Shown here piece after piece: positions 25,943-30,991 of a DNA stretch of 30,991 nt. Origin of the DNA: DATAAM01 sp036260075 (GTDB lineage Bacteria; Actinomycetota; Acidimicrobiia; Acidimicrobiales; JAHWLA01). The notes beneath the pieces are model-generated. The model was not told the DNA's origin. It did not search any database and saw only the letters and a program-made list of their open reading frames with translations. Location: positions 1 through 30,991 of the forward strand of contig DATAAM010000059.1 in NCBI GenBank assembly GCA_036260075.1. The letters run 5' to 3'. The translations under genes were made by a program, and so were the position numbers. Within the stretch, counting starts at the first letter, position 1. Each line of letters begins with the position of its first letter.

Positions 25943-25972
25943 GGGCCCCGGGGCAATCGTGCCCCGGGGCCC
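25943..25972. terminator. Hairpin between surface protein and sortase genes
   Basis: A perfect 13-bp stem, GGGCCCCGGGGCA with TGCCCCGGGGCCC, has an ATCG loop. It lies 29 bases past the surface-protein stop and 50 bases before the sortase start. The U-run is weak. It likely ends or reduces read-through from the abundant surface-protein transcript. Confidence 0.7.
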
Positions 25973-26001
25973 CAGTCGGCTCTTCCGCTAGAGGGTGGTG
26001 G

Positions 26002-27498
26002 CTAGCGGGTGGCCTTCGCTGCGGCCCGGCGGCCGATGACGGCGAGGGCAAGCGCCGTGGCACCGATCATCGGGACCCACGGGGTGCCACCGGTGCGGGG
26101 CAGCTCCGCAGGCGGCAGCGTGCGGCTCTGCTCCGGGGTGAAGGTGGGAGTCGTCGGCGGCGGGGTGACCTGCGCCGGACGACCGCCGACACCGGCCTCC
26201 ACACCCGCCAGGGCGAGGCGGACGCCGGGGCCCTTGAGGCCCAGGTTGGTGGCGCCGTTGACCGTGTTGAGCAGCTCGTCGAAGCGCACGCCGGTGGCCA
26301 GCTCCATGCGCACGGCGTCGGCGGTGGCCACGACGGAGCCGTCGGGGTTCGTCTTCACGTTCGAGCTCGCCAGCCAGATCTTCGACTCCAGCGGGGTGCC
26401 CCGCAGGATGCAGATCGCCTTGCCGCCCTCGCAGGGCTCGATCAGCGTGGGGACGCCGCTGCCGATCACCTTCTGCACGTCAAGCAGCGTGCTCGGCTTG
26501 ATGACGATGTCGGTGAGGGTTACGCCGTCGGGCAGGAGGGCGTCGAGCTGCTGGCCCAGCTGCCGCTGGAGCGAGTCGGTGAGGACGGTGTTGAAGGAGA
26601 TCCGGACGATGGCGGGGTCGGCCGTGCCGGTGGCCCCGCCCTTGGCCCGGTCGTAGGTGGCAGAGGCGTTGGCCTCACCGACCGTGATGGTGACCACGGG
26701 CTCGGTGGACGGCAGTCCGTTGACCTGGGGCAGCGGGAGCAGCTTGACGACGGCACCGGAGGCCGAGGCCTTCGAGGTGACCGTGGCGGCAGTGGTGTCG
26801 ACCGACGACGTGGTGCTGCCCACGCCGACCTCGAGGGTCTTCGTCTTGAGGACGCTGTGCAACAGGTCCTTCACGGTGGTCTGGGCGTCGCACACGGTGC
26901 TGTTCGTGCTGCGCGTCGCCGCGCACACCGGGTCGAGCAGGCCCGCCACGGTGTTGCCGATGGTGAGGAGCTGCTGCTCCACGTCGACCGGCACCTGCTG
27001 GCGGGTGGTGCTCTCCACCGTCTCGATCAGGGTCTCGATGACCGTGGAGGCGTCGACCCCGGCCTCGACGACCGAGCCCTCGCCTGTGGCTGCAGGCGCC
27101 GGGCCCGACTTGGCCGCCGCCGCCGAGCACGCCAGGCCCAGCGAGACGGCGTCGAGGACGGCGATGCCCGTGCCGCACGACTTCGGCTTCACGTCGGAGC
27201 TGCCGTTGGCGGCGGTCGCCACCTTCTGCGTGCTCTTGAGGTTGAGGGCGTTGTCGACTGCCGGGACGGTCGACGAGAGGATGCCGGTGCCCTTGGCCTC
27301 GACGTTGCCCGCCGAATCGGCCTTGGCGGCACTAGCGCCGAGGGTCACTTGCTTGCCGAGAATTGCGAGGTCGAGTGCCGTGCCGGCGGCGCTGCCCTGG
27401 AAGACCTCGGGCGAGTCCGCCCGCGCCGGTCCGCCCACGAGCGAGCCTGCGAGTGCCGCCACACCCACAACCGCAGCGAGCCGTCGGATCCTTGCCAT
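26002..27498 (-). CDS. LPRTG-anchored surface protein
   Basis: This 498-residue protein has a signal peptide (MARIRRLAAVVGVAALAGSLVGGPARA, cut near residue 27) and a C-terminal sorting signal: LPRTG at 466-470, then a hydrophobic stretch and a basic tail (GRRAAAKATR). It should be covalently attached to peptidoglycan by the neighbouring sortase. The mature part is rich in Ala, Thr, Val and Ser, with a few cysteines and a Pro/Thr-rich stalk before the motif. I do not recognise a named domain; an actinobacterial 'choice-of-anchor' type protein is possible. ATG 27498 has AAAGGG upstream. Confidence 0.82.
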   Translation of the reverse strand: MARIRRLAAVVGVAALAGSLVGGPARADSPEVFQGSAAGTALDLAILGKQVTLGASAAKADSAGNVEAKGTGILSSTVPAVDNALNLKSTQKVATAANGSSDVKPKSCGTGIAVLDAVSLGLACSAAAAKSGPAPAATGEGSVVEAGVDASTVIETLIETVESTTRQQVPVDVEQQLLTIGNTVAGLLDPVCAATRSTNSTVCDAQTTVKDLLHSVLKTKTLEVGVGSTTSSVDTTAATVTSKASASGAVVKLLPLPQVNGLPSTEPVVTITVGEANASATYDRAKGGATGTADPAIVRISFNTVLTDSLQRQLGQQLDALLPDGVTLTDIVIKPSTLLDVQKVIGSGVPTLIEPCEGGKAICILRGTPLESKIWLASSNVKTNPDGSVVATADAVRMELATGVRFDELLNTVNGATNLGLKGPGVRLALAGVEAGVGGRPAQVTPPPTTPTFTPEQSRTLPPAELPRTGGTPWVPMIGATALALAVIGRRAAAKATR

Positions 27499-27562
27499 CG
27501 AGTGCCTACCCTTTCGTGTGCTGTCCGATCGGACCCGTGCCACCCTGGCGGGGCCCGCCCCA

Positions 27563-27578
27563 CTAGTCACCTAGTCAG
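27563..27578. repeat. Tandem CTAGTCAS repeat upstream of the surface protein
   Basis: CTAGTCAC (27563-27570) is followed directly by CTAGTCAG (27571-27578). A third CTAGTC lies at 27656 over the tadE stop codon. They lie in the 157-base region before the surface-protein gene and may be regulatory. The rest of this region shows nothing that I recognise with confidence. Confidence 0.25.
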
Positions 27579-27655
27579 ACGCACGTGTCCGCGTGCGATG
27601 ACGCTCCGATCCTCGGTTCTCCGCCCCCGAACCTTGAGCGACTATCGACAAAAGA

Positions 27656-28057
27656 CTAGTCCTCGACATGCCCTGTGACCTGCACGGACATCGGGATTTC
27701 TGCGATTTTTCGGTGCGTGAATGGGACATTCAGCGCGTGCCGGTACGAAACGATCGCGCTCACCAGCTCGCGGCCGTCGCGTCGCAGCCGGACCTCCAAC
27801 CGGTCGCGGACCAGCCCGCTCGCGTCACGCGCCGCCTGCTCCGCGGACGCCGGGCGAGGGTCGACCACGGCGGCGCGGGCCGCCTCCCGGGCGGCGTGGG
27901 CCACGAGCACGTAGTCCTTCACGACCAGGCCCGCCTGGGCCAGAAGCACCAGGAGGCCGACGAGGAGGGGCAGGACGAGCGCCACCTCGACGCTCGCCTG
28001 CCCGCCCTCGCCGGGGGACGACGGGCGGCCGCCCGCCGCCGGCCCCGGCACCGTCAC
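27656..28057 (-). CDS. TadE-like pseudopilin
   Basis: This 133-residue protein has the type IV prepilin-like N-terminus GGQASVEVALVLPLL, with a probable cleavage site after Gly19 and the Glu at position 5 of the mature protein, then one hydrophobic helix. TadE-like minor pilins act in Tad/Flp pilus assembly. The start is GTG 28057, overlapping the flp stop as GTGA. It is the last gene of the cluster; no separate TadF-like gene follows. Confidence 0.85.
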   Translation of the reverse strand: MTVPGPAAGGRPSSPGEGGQASVEVALVLPLLVGLLVLLAQAGLVVKDYVLVAHAAREAARAAVVDPRPASAEQAARDASGLVRDRLEVRLRRDGRELVSAIVSYRHALNVPFTHRKIAEIPMSVQVTGHVED

Positions 28058-28263
28058 GTGACCCGGTCGAGCAGCTGCTCGAACACGGCGTCGAGCAGGC
28101 GGCCGACGAGGTCGGTCTTGGTCGCCCAGCGGCCCAGGAGCAGGGCGACGGCGGCCACGCCCAACAGCACGAGCGCGTACTCGGCCACCGCCTGCCCCCG
28201 CTCGCTCGGATGAGTACGGGCGAGCAGCAGGCGCGTCTGGACGGCCACGGCAAGAGCCAGCAC
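28054..28263 (-). CDS. Flp-type prepilin (small)
   Basis: This 69-residue protein has the class III prepilin motif ERGQAVAEYALVLL, with cleavage expected after Gly23 and the Glu-Tyr pair at mature positions 5-6. It is probably the major Tad pilus subunit. The GTG start is set by AAGGAGA about 6 nt upstream. It lies between tadC (28 nt) and tadE (overlap). Its length is typical of Flp. Confidence 0.8.
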   Translation of the reverse strand: MLALAVAVQTRLLLARTHPSERGQAVAEYALVLLGVAAVALLLGRWATKTDLVGRLLDAVFEQLLDRVT

Positions 28264-28291
28264 GGGAGTCTCCTTTTCCTTGCGAATGGGG

Positions 28292-29059
28292 TCACAGGCG
28301 CAACGCGCGCAGCGCGTCGGCGAGGAGAGGCGCCACGGTGAGCAGCGCGAACGCAGGGAGGATGCACAGCACCAAGGGGAAGAGGAGCAGCACCGGGAGC
28401 CGTCGGGCCCGCTGCTCGAGGTGACGGCGCTCGGCGTCGCGGGCCTCGGCGGCGAGGGCGACGAGCGTCGGCACCAGCGGGGTGCCGTACCGCACGCACC
28501 CGGCCAACGCGGCCGCCAACGGGCGCGTCGGTTCGCCCGCCCGCACGGGCAGGTCGTCGAGCGCATCGGCCAGGGGCCGGCCCGCTTGGGCGTCGGCCAC
28601 CACGTCGGCCAGCTCCGCCGCCAACGGGCCGACGGCACGGCGAGCCACGGCCGCCACGGCATCGCGCACGGTGAGGCCTGCGCCGACCGCCACCACCAGC
28701 AGGTCGACGACCTCCGGCAGGTCGGCGGCGAGGGCCTCCTCCCGCCGTCGACGGGCGCGCCACCGCTGCACCCGCGGAACCGCCACCACGCCCGCCACGA
28801 CGAGCACGACCGCGGGCAGGCCGCCCAGCGAGACGGCGACGGCCGCGCCCGCGGAGACCGGCACCACGGCGCGGCGCGGCGTCGGCGGCGAGCGCCCGGC
28901 AGGGCGCGGAGGGCGGGCCTCCCCTCCCGCGGCGGGACCGTGGTCGGCGAGCGCCGCCACCCGCGGCAGCGGGGGGCCGAGGAGGACGGCGCACCGGGCG
29001 ACGAAGGCGCCCGCGAGCGCGGCCGACAGCAACGGCACGAGCAGGCGCACGGCGGTCAT
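28292..29059 (-). CDS. tadC: TadC-like type II secretion F protein
   Basis: This 255-residue inner-membrane protein has the T2SSF domain after two N-terminal hydrophobic segments. LPEVVDLLVVAVGAGLTVRDAV and the arginine/acidic helices with RRHLEQRARRLPVLLLFPLVLCILPAF are typical. With TadB it forms the platform of the Tad pilus. Its ATG overlaps the tadB stop (ATGA). Confidence 0.88.
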   Translation of the reverse strand: MTAVRLLVPLLSAALAGAFVARCAVLLGPPLPRVAALADHGPAAGGEARPPRPAGRSPPTPRRAVVPVSAGAAVAVSLGGLPAVVLVVAGVVAVPRVQRWRARRRREEALAADLPEVVDLLVVAVGAGLTVRDAVAAVARRAVGPLAAELADVVADAQAGRPLADALDDLPVRAGEPTRPLAAALAGCVRYGTPLVPTLVALAAEARDAERRHLEQRARRLPVLLLFPLVLCILPAFALLTVAPLLADALRALRL

Positions 29060-29781
29060 CGCCGCGCTCCGGCCGGGACGACGGCCCGGGTGAGCCGCGC
29101 CATCCACCACGCACCGACGGCCTCCAGCGCCAGCCCGCCCAGCAGGCACGCCAGGCCCACCGGGGTGCCGAGCAGGAAGCGAACCGAGGTGCCGCCGGCG
29201 AGGAGCGCCACCAGGCAGGCGACAAGCGGGACGGCGGCCAGGACGTAGGCGGAGGTGCGGGCCTGGGTGGCCAGGGCCACCGCTTCCGCTCGGGCTGCCT
29301 GGCGGCGGCGAAGGGTGGCGGCCACGCCGTCGACCGCTTGGGCGGACGCCCCACCGGTCTCGTGCGCCAGCGAGAGGGCGGCCACGAGCAGCAGCACGTT
29401 GGGGCGCGGGCACCGATGGGCCCACCCGTCGAGGGCGTCGGCCAGCGGCATGCCCGCGTCGGCCGCCGCGAGCACTTCGCGGAGCGGGGCGGCGACCGGC
29501 TCCGGCGAGGCCGCCGCCGCGTCGGCCAGCGCTCCCCGGAGGGAGGCGCCCGACCGCAGCCCCCGGGCCACGGCAGCGACGGCATCGGGCAGGCACTCGT
29601 CGAAGCGGCGCCAGGTCCGGGCCCGGCCCAGGCGGGCGAGTAGGGGGACGGCGGGGGCGGCCCGCCGGGGCGCCGGGCCTGGGGGCGTGGGGAGGCGTCG
29701 CCGGGCTCGGGCGAGAGCGGCGCGGCCCGCGGCCCATGCGCCCACCACCACGAAGGCGAGCAGCGGCGCGCCCGTCGTCAC
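29056..29781 (-). CDS. tadB: TadB-like type II secretion F protein
   Basis: This 241-residue inner-membrane protein has a T2SSF domain: FDECLPDAVAAVARGLRSGASL and AHETGGASAQAVDGVAATLRRRQ, then two C-terminal helices. It is shorter than many TadB proteins (about 300) because the N-terminal part is reduced. The GTG at 29781 overlaps the tadA stop as GTGA, so expression depended on the TadA frame, which is now broken. Confidence 0.86.
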   Translation of the reverse strand: MTTGAPLLAFVVVGAWAAGRAALARARRRLPTPPGPAPRRAAPAVPLLARLGRARTWRRFDECLPDAVAAVARGLRSGASLRGALADAAAASPEPVAAPLREVLAAADAGMPLADALDGWAHRCPRPNVLLLVAALSLAHETGGASAQAVDGVAATLRRRQAARAEAVALATQARTSAYVLAAVPLVACLVALLAGGTSVRFLLGTPVGLACLLGGLALEAVGAWWMARLTRAVVPAGARR

Positions 29782-30125
29782 GTCGACGCGCTCCGGGGCC
29801 GGCGACGCGGCCGGGCCACGACCTCGTGCGGGCCGGCGAGGCGCCGCAGCACCGGCCGACCGCCGTCGCCGAGCAGCTCCTCGGGTTCGGCCACCTCCAC
29901 GACACGACGACGGCCGCCCTCGCCCCGGGCCACGTGCACCACCACGTCGACCGCCGCGCACAGCTGGTCGCGCACGGCGCTCGCGGGCAGCCCGGTGCCG
30001 GCCAGCAGAGCGAGCGCCTCGAGGCGGCGCAGGCCGTCGGCGGGGCTGTTGGCGTGGCACGTGGCGAGCGAGCCGTCGTGGCCGGTGTTCATGGCCTGGA
30101 GGAGGTCGAAGGCCTCGGCGTTACG
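29778..30125 (-). pseudogene. TadA/CpaF ATPase, 3' fragment
   Basis: Only the last ~115 codons of this secretion ATPase are present: AEAFDLLQAMNTGHDGSLAT and CHANSPADGLRRLE match the conserved segment after Walker B in CpaF. Intact TadA proteins have about 350-450 residues; the N-terminal domain, Walker A and Walker B boxes are missing. An in-frame TGA occurs at 30128-30126, where a GEVRG-like segment should be. The GC-rich codon usage up to this point is normal. The pilus motor cannot work from this fragment. The break may be real or an assembly artefact. Confidence 0.7.
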
Positions 30126-30181
30126 TCACCGGCCTCACAGACGTTGGCGTGCCGTTCCGACTGGACGTCTCTGTCGCGTAG
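30122..30181 (+). pseudogene. Possible 3' end of an unrelated plus-strand gene
   Basis: From the TadA break, the plus strand reads YVTGLTDVGVPFRLDVSVA and then TAG. Codon use is plausible for a protein terminus and it faces the PucR gene with a hairpin between. It is only 19 codons, so the reading may be chance, and I do not recognise the protein. Confidence 0.25.
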
Positions 30182-30412
30182 CTGGCTCGTGCGAAGTCAC
30201 CTTGGACCGGGCGTCCTACGCGTTCCGCGCGACGACCACACCCCGGCCCACGGCGTCCCGCGAGACGACACCCGCCCTCCCACATCGAGTCGACGGCTAC
30301 TCAGCGCTACACCGAGCAGCTCGCCCGGCGTCGTCGCCCCACGACCCACCCTCATCCGTCGCTTGACAGCTGACCCGAGGAACGACATGGACATCCACCG
30401 TCGCGCGCATCC
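30182..30412. other. No gene recognised
   Basis: Together with 30454-30580 this flanks a hairpin. Open frames here overlap one another and none has a convincing start, ribosome site or family motif. A plus-strand VRVLGYCTGCQRTPVL reading after the hairpin has a C-x-x-C but no support. Confidence 0.4.
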
Positions 30413-30453
30413 CGCACCTCTGGGCGTCCCAGCCCGGGACGCCCAGAGGTGCG
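30413..30453. terminator. Strong hairpin before the PucR gene end
   Basis: CGCACCTCTGGGCGTCCC (30413-30430) pairs perfectly with 30436-30453 around an AGCCC loop, an 18-bp stem. It lies 128 bases past the PucR stop. If the plus-strand fragment is real, it separates convergent genes, as the other long hairpins in the window do. Its arms differ from those of the GTTTTCT elements. Confidence 0.6.
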
Positions 30454-30580
30454 CGTCCTCGGTTACTGCACCGGCTGCCAGCGGACGCCTGTCCTTGCGC
30501 GGGGGCCGTCGGCCGCGTCACGCCCCCCGCCTGTTGCGCGGCCTGCGAGGAGGCTCGGCCCGTCCGACCGACCTGGTCAC

Positions 30581-30991
30581 CTAGGTGCTCGCTCCGTGGT
30601 GCCCGGGGCCGTCACGCCTCCTCCTGACGTGGACCGCCGAGCGGCGGAACTCAGGGCGGCTGCTGCGTCCGCCTTCTTCGTCAAGGGCCATCTCTTGCCT
30701 GGCGATCTGTGTCAGCGCGAGCGCAATCTCAACGTGAATCCGGTCCGGGCCCGAGCGAAGATCGCGCCCGAGGAGTGCCTGGACACGATCTAGTCGGTAC
30801 CTGAGCGAGTTCTCGTGTATCGCGAGCAGGTTCGCTGCCGTGGAGCGCCGACCACCGCAACGGAAGTAGGCCTCGAGCGTCCCGAGCAAGTTGGTCGACT
30901 TGTGAACGGCTGGCAGTCGGAGGATCGGCCCGAGTACGTGTTCGACGTACTCGATACGCTCGCCAAGAGGTAGCGAGTACAGGAGCCGATA
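30581..30991 (-). CDS. PucR-family regulator, C-terminal part (runs off window)
   Basis: The reading frame is open from the window edge for 136 codons. It has the PucR C-terminal helix-turn-helix: LGTLEAYFRCGGRRSTAANLL, AIHENSLRYRLDRVQALLG and a final helix ending LALTQIARQ, preceded by the typical LYSLPLGERIEYVEHVLGPI. A 34-residue Arg-rich tail follows. The N-terminal sensing domain lies outside, so the signal is unknown. Base use is less GC-rich than in the rest of the window. Direction and domain are secure. Confidence 0.85.
   Translation of the reverse strand, partial: YRLLYSLPLGERIEYVEHVLGPILRLPAVHKSTNLLGTLEAYFRCGGRRSTAANLLAIHENSLRYRLDRVQALLGRDLRSGPDRIHVEIALALTQIARQEMALDEEGGRSSRPEFRRSAVHVRRRRDGPGHHGAST

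Noticed and set aside
30120..30200. Minus-strand reading ANVCEAGDVT upstream of the TadA break, resembling the ANVEGAGEV segment of CpaF
   Set aside because: The match is about ten residues, in another frame, and stops at a TGA shortly upstream; too short to claim an internal deletion, but worth testing with the junction.
30297..30580. Short reading frames on both strands around the 30413-30453 hairpin, including one with C-x-x-C
   Set aside because: They are generated by the GC-rich palindrome and overlap each other; no start signal or family match was seen.

Overview
The window reads as chromosomal DNA of a high-GC actinomycete. The gene content (BldG-type STAS protein with an RsbW-type kinase next to a divergent MrfA/YprA-type helicase, topoisomerase I without any cysteine, ceoB/ceoC-type TrkA pair, Tad pilus genes) and the many likely leaderless genes fit Actinomycetota; from overall flavour I suspect a class such as Acidimicrobiia, but that is inference. 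Several neighbours match, from memory, the Streptomyces SCO3542-SCO3550 region and the Mycobacterium tuberculosis Rv3646c-Rv3660c and Rv2690c-Rv2694c regions, so most of the window is core genome.

Layout. 1-5 kb: thymidylate kinase, an MFS exporter overlapping it by ATGA, and topA, all on the minus strand. 4.7-7.3 kb: two small DUF4242 proteins flank a SARP-like regulator (winged helix, BTAD, AAA ATPase) whose upstream region holds spaced GACSGTC-type heptamers. 7.4-9.9 kb: a large secreted protein of unknown function and a divergent DedA membrane protein. 9.9-18.7 kb: ion homeostasis: H+-pyrophosphatase (K+-independent type), DtxR/MntR-type regulator, NhaA antiporter, KimA-type K+ importer and two TrkA/RCK proteins. 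A HEPN/nucleotidyltransferase pair, probably a toxin-antitoxin module, sits between the K+ importer and the trkA pair. 18.7-22.2 kb: OB-fold protein, RsbW-type kinase and BldG-type STAS protein in one tightly packed operon, divergent from the helicase. 22.2-27.5 kb: DUF4349 protein, PhoU, a fibronectin-III membrane protein, a class E-like sortase and an LPRTG surface protein. 27.7-30.1 kb: the end of a Tad/Flp pilus operon (tadA-tadB-tadC-flp-tadE) with overlapping start and stop codons.

The Tad operon breaks at about 30120-30126: only the last ~115 codons of the TadA/CpaF ATPase remain. To the right there is apparently the 3' end of an unrelated plus-strand gene, a strong hairpin and the C-terminal part of a PucR-family regulator running off the window. 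This is either a real rearrangement or an assembly join.

Regulatory signals. Seven genes have a TANNNT hexamer 6-8 nt before the start codon and no Shine-Dalgarno sequence, the arrangement of leaderless transcripts. Long hairpins lie between convergent genes; two of them share arm ends (GTTTTCTYCGC...GCGGAGAAAAC). Candidate operators were found before the SARP-like gene, the DtxR-type gene and the HEPN/nucleotidyltransferase module.
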